Assembly: GCA_963837635.1 (NCBI GenBank)
Contig: CAWINY010000004.1
Coordinates: 1-64,000, forward strand
DNA: 64,000 nucleotides
Direction of reading: 5' to 3'
DNA from: CAWINY01 sp963837635
GTDB lineage: Bacteria > Acidobacteriota > Terriglobia > Terriglobales > Acidobacteriaceae
The notes beneath the pieces are model-generated. The model was not told where the DNA came from, made no database searches, and saw only the letters and a list, made by a program, of their open reading frames with translations. Made by a program: the position numbers and the translations under genes. Below are positions 1 through 10,632 of this stretch, piece after piece (within the stretch, counting starts at the first letter, position 1; each line of letters opens with the position of its first letter).

Positions 1-1120
1 CCGGATACGAGGCGAGCGTAGCGGCTTCGCACAATGCCTATGCGGCCGTGCTGGCGGCGCGGGGCGTGCAAAGCGTAGCCGCGATTGCGTTGGGATGTGA
101 GGCGGAGATGTTGGCGCCACTGCCGCTCACCGTGCTTGAACTCGACGAAACCCAGGCACAGAGCTTCTTGGCGTGGGGCATACACACACTGGGGCAATTG
201 GCTGCGCTGCCCACAAAGGCACTGGTGGCGCGCGTGGGCCAGATCGGCTTGCGTCTGCAGGCGCTGGCACACGGAAAGTACAGCCATCTGCTGGTCCCAA
301 CGGAAGAGTCTGCCGGATGCGGCGCTCTGGGAGAGCATGGAGTTGGAGCATCCGGTGGAGTTGCTGGAGCCGCTGCTTTTTCTGCTAAGCCGCATGCTGG
401 AGCAGATTACGCAGCGAGCGGCGCAGCGGGCGCTGGCAATTGCATCGGTGGAGACATGCCTGCTGCTCGATGGGACTGCTGATGGCATGCCCAGGGAGCT
501 TCACCGCACGGTGCGCCCGACACTGTTGAGCGCGACCACCATATTTTGCTCAAGCTCAGCAGCCTGATTGGCAGCTGCATCCACCGGAAGCGCTGTCGTC
601 GGGCTGCGTATACAGGCGCGCCCGGCGCGCCCCCAGACGGTGCAGCATGGAGTTTCGGCGGCGCAAGCTCCTGAGGCGGGGCGCTTGGAGGTGCTGCTGG
701 CGCGTTTGCGCAATCTGGTCAGTGAAGGGCGCGTTGGCACACCGGAGCTGCTCGACAGCCACGCGCCGGATGCATTTCGTGTTGTGAACTTCGACGTTGG
801 CGAGATGTCTTTGCTCAATGGGGCCAATGGCACAGTGCAGCCGGCAACTTGTGCCTCGGCATTGCGCATGGTGCGTCCGCCGCGTGCAGTAGGAGTCGAG
901 CTGCGCGGGAATGTGCCTTCTGCGGTGTATTACGAGGGACAGCGGCTCACGTTGCAAACTTGCTCCGGGTCCTGTGCGAACCAGCGGGGCATGGTGGACC
1001 AATGCGGACTGGTGCCGCGAGGAGTGGGATGTCGTGCTGAAGGAAGCACAACACCGATGCCTGCGCCTGGCCTACGACCCCGGCGCGAATTGCTGGTATC
1101 TGATCGGAATTTACGACTGA
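1..1120 (+). pseudogene. imuB: ImuB-like Y-family polymerase homologue, 5' end outside window, frameshifted
   Basis: ImuB is the catalytically inactive Y-family homologue that links DnaE2 to the beta clamp in the ImuA-ImuB-DnaE2 mutasome used for SOS mutagenesis. The gene enters from the left edge with an open frame. Recognisable blocks are the APLPL segment, the helix-hairpin-helix-like stretch around 'LGQLAALP', a 'GRVGTPELLD' segment in the C-terminal half, and a terminal segment ending WYLIGIYD before a TGA at 1118-1120. These blocks lie in different reading frames, so at least three single-base shifts break the gene. dnaE2 starts 11 bases downstream, the standard imuB-dnaE2 order, which supports the identification. 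Whether the shifts are real mutations or sequence errors cannot be told from this window. Confidence 0.75.
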
Positions 1121-1130
1121 GTAGTTGACG

Positions 1131-4100
1131 ATGTACATAGAACTTCATGCGCGCTCGGCATTCAGCTTTCTCGAAGGCGCATCTCTGCCCGAGTTGCTGA
1201 TGGCGCGCGCGGCTCAACTCGAGATGCCGGCCATGGCGCTGCTCGACCGCAACGGGCTCTACGGCGCGCCGCGCTTTCACATCGCCGCACAGCGGGCCGG
1301 CACTACGCGCGCACATCGGAGCCGAGGTTGCCGTGCGCGATGCCGGAGAGCGCATGCGCCCACCTGACTGGCTGCCACACCGCGTTCCGACAGAGCCGGT
1401 GCGCTTTGCCTTGCTGGCTGAATCCAGCATTGGCTACCAGAACCTCTGCCGCCTGATTACGCGCTATAAGTTGCGCGAAGAAACAAAAGCGGAAGGCTCC
1501 GCTCTGCTGACCGATGTTGCGGAACACTCGCAAGGTCTGGTGTGCCTGACCGGCGGCGACGAAGGCCCATTAGCGGCGGCGCTGGCACGCGGCGGATATG
1601 ACCGAAGCTTTGCGCGAAGTCAAACGGCTTAGTGCATATCTTTGGCCATGGCAATGTCTTCGTTGAATTGCAAAGGCACTTCGACCGCGAAGAGGAGCAT
1701 CGAAATCAGGCCGCGGTGCGCATCGCCCGCGCGCTGAAGCTCCCGTTGCTGGCGACCAATGGAGTGAACTACGCCACGGCTTATGAGCGCGAAGTGCTCG
1801 ACGTGCTCACCACGATCCGCCACCATTGCACGCTGGAGACCGCCGGCCGCCTGCTCGCGCCCAACGCGGAGCGATACCTGCGGGCGGCGCGCGAGATGCA
1901 GGAACTATTCCGCGATCTGCCGGAGGCCATCGCCAACACGCAAGAGCTTTCCGCGCGGCTCACTTACCAGATGAGCGACCTCGGCTATCGCTTTCCCGAC
2001 TATCCCGTGCCCGAAGGCGAAACCATGCAGTCGTTCCTGGAGAAGCGCACCGACGAGGGTATTCGGACGCGCTATCTGCCCAAGCGAGACGCCAAGCTGC
2101 TTGCCCGCGCCGAACAGCAGGCCCGGCGCGAACTGGCCCTGATCGCGAAACTCGGGCTTGCGGGCTACTTCCTTATCGTCTGGGACATCGTGCAGTTCTG
2201 CGGACGTGAAGGCATTCTGGTGCAGGGACGCGGCTCGGCTGCCAACAGCGTTGTCTGCTACGCGCTCGGCATCACCGCGATCGATCCCGTCGGCATGGAC
2301 CTGCTCTTCGAGCGCTTTCTTTCCGAAGAACGTGGCGAGTGGCCGGACATCGATCTCGACCTGCCCAGCGGCGAGCAGCGCGAGCGAGGCAATTCAGTAC
2401 GTCTATCAGCGCTACGGCGAACTCGGCGCGGCGATGACCGCCAATGTCATTACTTATCGCGGACGCTCTGCCGCCCGCGAAGCCGGCAAGGCCCTCGGGC
2501 TTCGACGCCGAAACGCTCAACCGCCTGACCAAGCTGGTGAGCACCTGGGAGTGGCAAGGACGAAAGACGATACCCTGGAGCGCAACTTCCAGGCCGCGGG
2601 CTTCGACATTCAGCATCGCCGTATCGCCAAGTACGTCGAGCTGTGCCGGCGCATGCAGGATCTACCTCGCCATCTCGGACAGCACTCCGGCGGCATGGTG
2701 ATCTGTGGCGGGCAGCTGAATGCGGTCGTCCCTATCGAGCCGGCTTCCATGCCGGGGCGCACGGTCATCCAGTGGGACAAGGAAGACTGCGCCGACATGA
2801 AGATCATCAAGGTCGATCTGCTCGGACTCGGCATGATGGCCGTGCTCAAGGATTGCCTCGAATTGGTGCCGCACCATTACCACGAGCCGCTCGATCTCGC
2901 GCAGCTTCCGCAGAACGATCCGCCCACTTATCGTGCCCTGCAGCGCGCCGACACGGTGGGCATGTTCCAGGTGGAGAGCCGCGCCCAGATGTCAGCGCTG
3001 CCGCGCAATCATCCCACATGCTTTTACGATCTCGTGGTCCAGGTGGCAATCATCCGCCCCGGCCCCATCGTCGGCAACATGATGAACCCCTACATGAAGC
3101 GGCGGCGCGGAATGGAGAAGGTGAGCTACTACCACCCGCTGCTGGAGCCAGTGCTGAAGCGCACGCTCGGCATTCCGCTCTTTCAGGAGCAGCTCATACG
3201 CATGGCCATGATCGTTGCCAACTTCAGCGGCGGCGAGGCCGAGGAGTTGCGCCGCGCGGTGGGCATGCGCCGCTCGATGGCGCGCATGAAGGAACTGGAT
3301 GGACAAGCTGCGGCGCGGCATGACCGCCAATGGCATTCCGCCCAAGGTGCAGGACGAGATCGTTCAATCCATCTCGTCCTTCGCGCTCTACGGATTTCCG
3401 GAGTCGCACGCCGCCAGCTTTGCGCTGATTGCTTACGCCAGCGCCTATCTCAAGTGCAACTATCTTGCGGCTTTTACCGCCGCTCTGCTGAACAATCAGC
3501 CGATGGGCTTCTACTCGCCCGCGACGATTGTGAAGGATGCGCAACGGCACGGCCTGCGCGTGAAGCCCGTCGATGTGCAGCATTCCGATTGGCCTTGCAC
3601 GCTGGAGCCTGAGCCCGGACAATGCGCACCGTTTCGCTCTGCGCCTCGGTTTTTGCTACGCGCGCGGACTGCGGCGCGAAACGGCGTTGGCCTTGATCTC
3701 TGCAAGGAGAGCAACGCCCGTTTTCTTCGATTCACGATCTGGCCTTGCGGGTGCCGCAACTACACAGATCCGATTTAACGCTTCTGGCAAAGATCGGAGC
3801 CCTGAACTCGGTGGGTGAAGTTGCACATCGCCGCGATGCTCTGTGGCAGGTTGAGTACGCCGGCCGTCCCGCAGGGCCGTTGCTGAACGAGCTTCCCGAG
3901 CAGATCAGCCGAGCCATCGCCCCTTGCGGCAGATGACAGCCGAGGAGCGTCTCGTTGCCGACTTCTCGGGCACGGGCGTCACCGTGGGGCGGCATCCTAT
4001 GGCTTTTCATCGTGCCGCATTGGAACGCATGGGAATTCTCCCGGCAAATTCACTTTCACGTCTTCCCCATGGGCTATCAGGCCTGTATCGCTGGATGTGT

Positions 4101-4349
4101 CATCGCCCGCCAACGCCCGGCACGGCAAAGGGATTCGTATTTCTCAGCCTCGAAGATGAGACGGGCATTGCCAACGCTATCATCGCACCCGCTGTTTATG
4201 AGCAGTTCAAGCGCGTGGTGATCTATGAAAAGTTTCTGCTGATTGAAGGAGAGCTGCAGAATCAGCAGGACGTAATCTCGGTGAAGGCGCACTACATCCG
4301 TCCACTTGAAATCAGTGCCGCCGAGGTGCGCTCTCACGATTTTCACTGA
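1131..4349 (+). pseudogene. dnaE2: DnaE2 error-prone DNA polymerase III alpha subunit, multiply frameshifted
   Basis: DnaE2 is the C-family polymerase that performs translesion synthesis in the SOS mutasome. The ATG at 1131 gives MYIELHARSAFSFLEGAS, the usual N-terminus of the PHP domain. The polymerase core shows the catalytic PDIDLDLPSG segment near 2343-2370 and 'GRGSAANS' just before it. The C-terminal OB fold ends with 'GTAKGFVFLSLEDETGIAN' and 'QNQQDVISVKA'. The coding sense moves through all three forward frames with at least seven shifts, two of them inside the short OB region near 4090-4130. The length of about 1,070 codons matches the family, so nothing large is deleted. Each open piece is free of in-frame stops, which looks more like indel noise than long decay. 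Confidence 0.85.
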
Positions 4350-5080
4350 GGCTCGATCGTTGCGCGAGAAGTCATCTCCGGGAAATAGCGTCTTATCGGC
4401 ATCAATGGCCGCCGAGCACTCAGGGTCATCGTTCTTTACCTGGTTCACGCGCTGGCTGACGCGATAGCGCCGCATGGCTTCGGCAGGATAGGGCTTCAGC
4501 AGCGGTTGCAGCTCTTCGACTTTTGTGAAGCCGGGATCAAGCCACAGTTCGTATGCATCGCGTTCGAGAATCACAGGCATGCGATCATGAATATCCTGCA
4601 TCAGCAGGTTTGGCGTGGTCGTAAGAATCGAGCAGGTTTCAACCACCTGCCCTTGTGGACTCTTCCATCGATCCCATACGCCGGCGAAGGCAAACACGGA
4701 TTCATCCGCCAACGTGAAACAGAATGGCAGTTTCTCTTTACCTTCGCGTTTCCACTCGTAGAATCCATCGGCCGGGATCAGGCAACGCCGGGAACGCAGC
4801 TGGCTCACGGAACGATGGCATATCAGCGACGGTTTCCGAACGGGCGTTGATCATCTTGAATCCGGCGGAAGGATCTTTCGACCACGATGGAATCAATCCC
4901 CAGCGCACGCGCGACAGCAAGCGTACAGGGCTCCGGGCATCCTGCCGTACAATAGCGATCTCCTGACCAGGAGCAACGTTGTATCGCGGAACCCAATCCT
5001 CCATCGTCCGCCACATCCTCAGCGCGAATACCTCTTCGAGGATTTCTTTCTTTTGGGCAATACGGAAATCGGCCACACAT
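4350..5080 (-). pseudogene. SRAP (YedK/HMCES) family protein, frameshifted
   Basis: SRAP proteins crosslink to abasic sites in single-stranded DNA through their N-terminal cysteine and are widespread next to SOS polymerases. The minus-strand start at 5080 reads MCGRF, giving the catalytic Cys2. Further blocks are 'PRYNVAPGQ', 'VRWGLIPSWSKDP', 'MINARSETV', 'RRCLIPADGFYEWK' (the conserved glutamate is in FYEW) and, near the end, 'NQVKNDDPEC'. Frame changes fall just after MCGRF and near 4800. The true stop is unclear because the open frame runs into the 3' end of the convergent dnaE2; family length places the end near 4350. With imuB and dnaE2 this forms a complete DNA-damage tolerance neighbourhood. 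Confidence 0.75.
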
Positions 5081-5109
5081 GCGAAGAAGTATACCTTGTC
5101 ATCTTGCAA

Positions 5110-6302
5110 GTGGCCCCCCCAGTATTCTCAATTAGGAACTATATAGAGTAGCTTGGCTATTGCTCCGGGGGCATCGTGCCTAACTCATTGATTATACTAC
5201 CAGATCAACTGGAAAGCGAATCGGCTAAGATCCTGCCGACGATTCTTAGTCTGGTGGAAGAAGCACGAATACGAGTAGTCAGAGAAAGTGTGATCGGCGG
5301 AAAAAACGGATACCGGCACATTAAAGAGTTTTGGCGCAACGGAAGTGTGCGCTCTGGAGGCAAAGAAATCCGGTCGTCAGTCAAAGTGCGATTGGCCGGA
5401 AAAAATTGCTGCCGATCATGCAATGGCGGCACGGACCTGGCACCGGTCAGAAGTTCAAGGATTTGCGCTGCCGAAGAGCTATTGAAATCCATGCCAGCCA
5501 AAGTGCGATTAGTGGAGAAAAGTTGGCGCCCCTTCATCCGAGGCGTTCCATTTTCCTCGACGTGAACTGCCTCCGGGGGCCTATCCCCTCTGGCCGAGTA
5601 GTGGAACGATCGAATGGGGCGGATTGAGCGCCCGGAGCATACCAGCCAGCGGCTAACCAGCCAATTCGCGATTGATGGAAAAAAATGATCAGGCTCCGAG
5701 CGACGCCAGCGGGACTGCAAGGTGATCGGCGTCAAGAAGACAACCCGGGCTCGCGTCACCAGCAACGTTGCGATCGGTGAAAAAGAGTTGGCGAGGCAGG
5801 TGAACGGCGACGCGTTGTGGAGTGCACGACGTAGCTGCCTTCCGATCTCAAGCAGTGGAGATCCTGTCGTCAGTCAAAGCGCGATTGGTGAAATTCAGGG
5901 TGGCGAGTGCCGTGCGTAGGGGCTGCACCGCGCCGCGAAACCTCGCGGCCTGATCGCCCGTGAGATTATGCCTCCGAAACGAGGGAGTGGTCAGTGAAAC
6001 CGCGATTGGTGAAAAGAATCTGACCCCACTTGCCCGAAGGTGAGCTCCGGCCAGCAAGAACGCGATTGGTAAGAAAATTAGATCGCCTTCACCTCTAGAC
6101 CCAAACATGCCAGTCTTCCTACTGGCACGAGACGTCTAACCTCGAACAAAGTCAACGCCGTGGCCTGCTGAAACAAGAATTCCGTCGCTCGCCGGCCACT
6201 CTCGGAGAGGTGGCAAAGCCCTTGCTTCCGCGCAAAACGCATGCGCTGGAAGATGCAAAAGAGCTGCTTCCGGTGTAGTGTTCACGCCCGGAAGGTAGCG
6301 AC
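5110..6302. other. Gene-free 1.2 kb separating the SOS genes from the conjugation module
   Basis: No open frame here resembles a known protein across its length. The stretch holds the degenerate repeat family described separately. A plus-strand frame opening at GTG 5176 gives a plausible 60-residue N-terminus beginning VPNSLIILPDQ, but it breaks up after the first repeat. The space upstream of the SRAP start (5081-5175) and of the MoxR gene (6120-6302) should hold their promoters; I do not see a convincing LexA-type palindrome. Confidence 0.5.
5275..6080 (+). repeat. Array of eight degenerate direct repeats, core GTCAGTCAAAGYGCGATTGG
   Basis: Eight imperfect copies share a core like GTCAGTCAAAGYGCGATTGG followed by a purine-rich RAAAAA run. 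The GCGATT element (or its variant) lies at about 5290, 5388, 5505, 5668, 5770, 5881, 6002 and 6062, so spacing is irregular (98, 117, 163, 102, 111, 121 and 60 bases). Read in the local forward frame the copies give the peptide theme VVSQSAIGxKKL. Differences often fall at wobble positions (AGT/AGC, ATT/ATC, GGT/GGC), which hints at former or present coding. The intervening sequence is not conserved. The pattern is too irregular for a CRISPR array or plasmid iterons. Confidence 0.6.
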
Positions 6303-7253
6303 GTGTTCTCGTCTGCAAACGAACTCGCGGAGAAGCTGCGTGCGGCACGCTACATCATCGATCCGGTGACCCTGGAGGTGGTGTATCTGGCGGCACGCAT
6401 GCACAAACCACTGCTGGTCGAAGGTCCGCCGGGGTGCGGCAAGACCGAGTTGGCCTATGCGGTAGCAGCGGCGGCTAACACGGTTGTCGAGCGGCTTCAG
6501 TGTTACGTGGGAATCACCGAAGAAAAGGTTATCGGAAGATTCGATGAAGCACTCCAGAAGCTCTTTCTGGAAACTCAAGCCGACAATCTACAGCAAGAGT
6601 GGAGTGAAATCCGTAACCGTCTGCACACGCTGGATTTCTTTGCCGAAGGTCCCTTGTTGCGCGCGCTGCGTTATGAAGATCGGCCGTGCGTGCTTCTGGT
6701 CGACGAGCTCGACAAAGTCGACCACAACATCGAAGCCCTGCTGCTGGAGATTCTGAGCGCTTGGCAGATCACGGTGCCAAAACTGGGGACCATCCGGGCC
6801 ACCACCGTGCCGTTTGTCGTTCTGAGTTCGAACGAGGAACGGCGTTTGGGCGACCCTCTACGGCGACGCTGCTTCTATCTGCGCTTTGAGTACCCAACGG
6901 TCGAGCGGGAACGAGAAATCTTGGCGATCCGCAGCAACAGTGAAAGCGTGCGCCTGCGCGGACAGTTGGCTGGACTCGCCCACGCCCTGCGCGGCTGGAA
7001 CATGGAAAAGCCGCCCTCGATCGCGGAGATGCTGGACCTAGCACAGGCGCTCGAAATCCTCGGCGTCGAAGAGATTTCGCACGAGCAACGGGATTTGCTG
7101 TTGCCGTTGCTGGCCAAGACCGAGGCTGACCGCAAACGCCTGATGCTGCGAGCTGGATTTGAAGGCCTAGTCGCCGACTCGAAGCGTTATCGCGACGAAC
7201 TAATGGCCGCGGCGGAACAAGAACCTATCGCGGATCTGGAGGCTGCCGCGTGA
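6303..7253 (+). CDS. MoxR-like AAA+ ATPase
   Basis: A 316-residue AAA+ protein with Walker A GPPGCGKTE near residue 40, Walker B 'VLLVDELDK' near residue 137, a sensor-1 'VLSSNEER' and an arginine-finger region 'DPLRRRC'. This is the MoxR/CbbQ class, whose members remodel or activate partner complexes, often with a von Willebrand A-domain partner; no such partner is adjacent. The start is GTG at 6303. The gene is intact, and its last four bases overlap the start of the VirB1-like gene, so it is translationally linked to the secretion operon. A role in assembling the transfer machine is inference from position. Confidence 0.8.
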   Translation: MFSSANELAEKLRAARYIIDPVTLEVVYLAARMHKPLLVEGPPGCGKTELAYAVAAAANTVVERLQCYVGITEEKVIGRFDEALQKLFLETQADNLQQEWSEIRNRLHTLDFFAEGPLLRALRYEDRPCVLLVDELDKVDHNIEALLLEILSAWQITVPKLGTIRATTVPFVVLSSNEERRLGDPLRRRCFYLRFEYPTVEREREILAIRSNSESVRLRGQLAGLAHALRGWNMEKPPSIAEMLDLAQALEILGVEEISHEQRDLLLPLLAKTEADRKRLMLRAGFEGLVADSKRYRDELMAAAEQEPIADLEAAA

Positions 7254-7753
7254 AGTGGGCGAAGGTGTGTCTGCTCGTTCTACTGGTGGGCACAGCAAGA
7301 GCGCAATTGACCGATACGCGCCAAATGCGCGACATCTCCGGGCGCTGGGCCCAGTATTACGCGGCGGTCTACCGGGTACCGGTCGAGTTGGTGGAGGCGA
7401 TCATCGACGAAGAATCAGGCTGGAATCCCTACGCCGTGTCGAGCAAAGGAGCAGCGGGCATCATGCAATTGATGCCAGGCACAGCGGTGCGGTTCGGCGT
7501 AAGCAATCGCTTTCGCGTGGACGAGAACATCCATGGCGGCGTGGCGTACCTGGCTTGGCTCAAGCAAAGATTCAATGGGGATTTCCGCCTGATGACCGCA
7601 GCGTATTACGTCGGCGAGTATCCGATTTCTCTGCGAGGACTGCAGTATTCCTCGCCAGATGTCCAGGGCTACGTTAAACGCGTCGCCGGACGCTACCGCG
7701 CGAGGCGAATCGCACGGAGCGATTTAGCAAGGCAGAGGCAAAAGTTGAGGTGA
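7250..7753 (+). CDS. virB1: VirB1-like lytic transglycosylase
   Basis: A 167-residue secreted SLT-domain protein. It begins with a signal peptide (MKWAKVCLLVLLVGTARA) and carries the catalytic glutamate in 'AIIDEESGWNPYAVS', followed by 'GAAGIMQLMPGTA' and 'VAYLAWLKQRFNGD', the conserved muramidase-like blocks. It opens peptidoglycan locally so that the type IV secretion channel can cross the wall. The GTG start overlaps the preceding ATPase gene by four bases and its stop lies four bases before the next gene, so the three are one transcription unit. The gene is intact. Confidence 0.85.
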   Translation: MKWAKVCLLVLLVGTARAQLTDTRQMRDISGRWAQYYAAVYRVPVELVEAIIDEESGWNPYAVSSKGAAGIMQLMPGTAVRFGVSNRFRVDENIHGGVAYLAWLKQRFNGDFRLMTAAYYVGEYPISLRGLQYSSPDVQGYVKRVAGRYRARRIARSDLARQRQKLR

Positions 7754-7756
7754 CGG

Positions 7757-8815
7757 ATGAGAAACGCTCGAATTTTCGGCTGGTTATCGCTGTTGCTACT
7801 GACGGCGGCAGCCAGCGCGCAGCAAACCACAATCGATCCGCAGGTTCGCACCAAGCCAACTGCGGATCACAAGATCACCACGATCGAACTCACGGCCCAT
7901 TTTGTGACCACAATCCGGGTGCCGGAACCGGTGAATTCGGTCGTGGTGGGCGATCCGGCGCTTTTCCAAGTGGAGCACTCGGAACACGAACCGGAACTGG
8001 TGTTCGTCAAGGCTCTGACTGCGGCAGATGCCGAGAGCAATCTGCTAATTTCCACCGCGAAAGGGCGCCAGATCAGCATTCTGCTGGTCAGCCACGGACG
8101 CGGCGCCAGCCCTGCCAAGGTGGATTTCTTGTTGCGCTACCAGACCGCCGGCGGCTTTCTGATTGAACCAGAAGCCGTTCCTTTCGCGCTAGTTGCGCAG
8201 ACCGCTAGCATGCCAAAACCACAGTCTCCCACCGCTGGTCCGATCACAAACACCGCGCAAGCGAGCGGGACATTGCTGCCAGCCGCGTTCAGCCCTACTG
8301 CAACGCCCGAAGCTTCGAGTCAACCCAAACCGGACTCCCTCGACGGCTTACTGGAACGTCAGAAGCAGGCACCGTTGCCGGTTCTTTACGGCGATCGGAT
8401 GGAAGGCGATGAGGTCAAAGGCGACCGCCTGCGGACAGGCATCAGCGAGGTTCTCGATGGCGGCCAGCAGGTGATCGTCCTGTTCTCCGTCGTCAACACC
8501 AGCAAACACGCGATCCTGTTGATGCCGCCGCAGATTCAGCTAGGCGGCAAAAACAAATCGGGAAAACTGATCAAACACGAGCATTGGTCCACGGCGGAGC
8601 AGTTGGCGGTCATCGACTTCCGCCTGAGCCGTCGTCGGATCGGACCGGGCGAGCGCGCCGATGGTGTGGTGCTGTTTGAGCGTCCGCCCTATAAGCGATC
8701 GAGTGAAACGTTGTTCTTACAAATGGCGGAGTCTGGCGCCGTGGACAAACCGGCGTTGGCGCCAATTGGTTTTGGAGTTAGCACCCTGCGGGAGGCAGCG
8801 AACCATGCTCAATAA
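7757..8815 (+). CDS. virB9: VirB9/TrbG-like outer-membrane-complex protein
   Basis: A 352-residue exported protein with a signal peptide ending near SAQ. The N-terminal half ('TTIRVPEPVNSVVVGDPALF') resembles the beta-rich N-terminal domain of VirB9/TrbG and of secretin N-terminal domains. A Pro/Ala/Ser-rich linker of about 60 residues follows, then a second beta domain ending 'ERADGVVLFERPPYK', matching the VirB9 C-terminal fold that binds VirB7 and VirB10. It should form part of the periplasmic/outer-membrane core. Its 3' end overlaps the VirB10 start. A related protein is encoded at 26644. The gene is intact. Confidence 0.65.
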   Translation: MRNARIFGWLSLLLLTAAASAQQTTIDPQVRTKPTADHKITTIELTAHFVTTIRVPEPVNSVVVGDPALFQVEHSEHEPELVFVKALTAADAESNLLISTAKGRQISILLVSHGRGASPAKVDFLLRYQTAGGFLIEPEAVPFALVAQTASMPKPQSPTAGPITNTAQASGTLLPAAFSPTATPEASSQPKPDSLDGLLERQKQAPLPVLYGDRMEGDEVKGDRLRTGISEVLDGGQQVIVLFSVVNTSKHAILLMPPQIQLGGKNKSGKLIKHEHWSTAEQLAVIDFRLSRRRIGPGERADGVVLFERPPYKRSSETLFLQMAESGAVDKPALAPIGFGVSTLREAANHAQ

Positions 8816-10242
8816 CGAAGCAAAAAAAGATCTGGATGCGGCGCAAGCAACTGGCGCGCCGGAAACGCTGAACGAGAAACCCGAACAAGAGGAGACCCGC
8901 AAAGGAAATTGGCGCGAAGTCTTTCGCACGGCCTTTGACCGAGCGCGGCGGCAGCAAAAACCAGCAGAGGGCCGCCAGGAACTTGGCCGCGACAAGAGCA
9001 AATCCCTCGTCCTGCTGGTAGGAGCGGGCGTGGCTTTGCTTCTGCTGTTCTTCGGCATCTTTTCCAGTCCCAAGAAGCGCATCCCGCTTCCCGGAGAAAC
9101 CCCGCGTGGGCAAGCCAGCCTGGGACGCAAGGTGACTCCAGGGCAGGAAAACAACGATCCCAGCAAAACAGTGACTCCGATGCTGAGTGCGGATGTTCGT
9201 TCCACCGACCCCGCGCTGACAGGCCGAGTGACGCCAGAAGATGTCGGCCGCACTTCACGAACCGGCACTGTCGCCTCACCAGCTTTCACGAATCCGTCCG
9301 CCACAAAGGCGAACTACCCCCAGGATTATGCCTTGGGCAAAGTCGATTTCTCTGACCCTTTGGTAGGACAAGGTAGTACCGTTCCTTCTCCACCGCCAGC
9401 GCCGACTTCGGAGCCGCCATCGGCCACGAATCAGGGCCCCGATCTGAAGAAGCCTTCGCTAGTGTTTGTGCGTTCGGTCGAAGCCAAACCGGCGATCAAG
9501 CCCCGCGCTTCGGAAGAAGAAGAGACGCTGGCGCTGCCGGCGGGAACCCGGTTGGTAGCGCGTCTGCAGGCCCCGGTGAGTTCAGCGGTGGCCACCCCGG
9601 TAGTAGCGGTCGTGGAATACAACTACGAGCGCAATGGGCAGATCGTGCTGCCCGCGGGAGCAAAAGTTTTTGGCCGTCTGGCGCAGGTGAATCAGTCCGG
9701 CTACGTGGGCATCCAGTTCAACCGCGTGGAGATGCCCGACGGTACAGCCGAAAAGATCGACGCCTCGGCTATGGATCTGAACTTTGGCCCACTTAAGGGC
9801 TACGTGTCCGGAAAGAAGACCGGCACGAAGTTCCTGGTACGTTCTCTGACGGGATTGGGGACGGTGGCGTCGTATCTCGTGGGGCCGCAAGGATCGAGTT
9901 CCGCCGGGCTGATTTCCACTAACACCTTGATGCGCGAGCGTTTGGCCGACAACATGGCTACTGCCGGGCAAGAAGAGCTGAACGGCCTGGCGTTCAGCCA
10001 GAATCTGGTGGTGACTGTCCCGGGCAACACTCGTTTCTACGTTGTTCGTCCAGAAGCCAACCTCGGATCATGTGGGGACGAGTTCTGGAACACGAAACGC
10101 TTCGACCAATGCCGCAGGTTTTAGCGGGGGCGTCCCGACCCTCGAAGAGCTTCGCCAGTTGATTCAGTTGAGGCGGGAAATCAACGACTTGTATGCTCAG
10201 GGCAATAGCCAACCAGTGGCTCAAACGCAACCGCAGCAGTGA
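8805..10242 (+). CDS. virB10: VirB10/TrbI-like channel protein (one frameshift near 10042)
   Basis: VirB10 spans both membranes and gates the secretion channel. The ATG at 8805 was chosen over upstream starts because it overlaps the end of the VirB9-like gene in the usual way. Visible are a charged cytoplasmic N-terminus, a single membrane helix near residues 68-86 (LVLLVGAGVALLLLFFGIF), a long Pro/Thr-rich periplasmic linker, and the C-terminal TrbI domain ('LPAGTRLVARLQAPVSSA', 'IVLPAGAKVFGRL', 'NRVEMPDG'). After 'NTRFYVV' the frame shifts near 10042, and the last ~65 residues (VQKPTSDHVG to a Gln-rich end) continue in the +1 frame to TGA at 10242. Confidence 0.8.
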
Positions 10243-10256
10243 AAGGCGGTTTTGAA

Positions 10257-10614
10257 ATGGAACCAGTATGGGCACCGCTCGAGAGGCGGTTGGGCAAGGC
10301 CAGGTGCGCGGGATTCATGTTTATGGGCCGCACAAACGGGATTCAACCGTTATAAGCACGGGATCACACGCACCTATTTGAATTTGGACGATGAGGGCAA
10401 TTGCTACCTGCCAGGAGACAGAGCGGCACTTACGTCCCGAGCAGACTGGGACGCCGAGCTGGCCAAACTGGAGGCCTCCCTGGCAACGCTGGGCTCAAGC
10501 CTGACCACCCCATACGACGAGGACTTCATCGCCAAGAAGCGTAAAGCATTGCAGGAACAAGGGATTTCTCTTTTGACGATCACAGTCGAGCCGCAAGAGA
10601 CGAACGTTCACTGA
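10257..10614 (+). CDS. Unknown protein, one frameshift near 10350
   Basis: ATG 10257 follows the VirB10 stop by 15 bases. The first 30 residues (MEPVWAPLERRLGKARCAG and onward) are in one frame; from about 10350 the sense continues in the neighbouring frame with 'YKHGITRTYLNLDDEGNCY' and an acidic helical tail to TGA 10614. Joined, the product is about 118 residues with no signal peptide or membrane segment. I do not recognise the family. Position inside the secretion operon suggests an accessory role in transfer. Confidence 0.5.
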
Positions 10615-10632
10615 GGTGGCTGCCGCCACCTC
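10613..10632 (+). terminator. Perfect 8-bp stem hairpin directly after a stop codon
   Basis: GAGGTGGC (10613-10620), loop TGCC, GCCACCTC (10625-10632). It overlaps the last base of the preceding stop. There is no T-run after it, so it is a weak intrinsic terminator at best; an mRNA-processing or stabilising role is equally possible. Confidence 0.5.

Noticed and set aside
5275..6080. CRISPR array or plasmid iterons
   Set aside because: Copies are only partly conserved, spacing ranges from 60 to 163 bases, and there are no cas or rep genes nearby.
5275..6080. Integron attC cassette array
   Set aside because: The R and L core boxes (GTTRRRY and RYYYAAC) and their inverted pairing are missing, and no integron integrase is seen.
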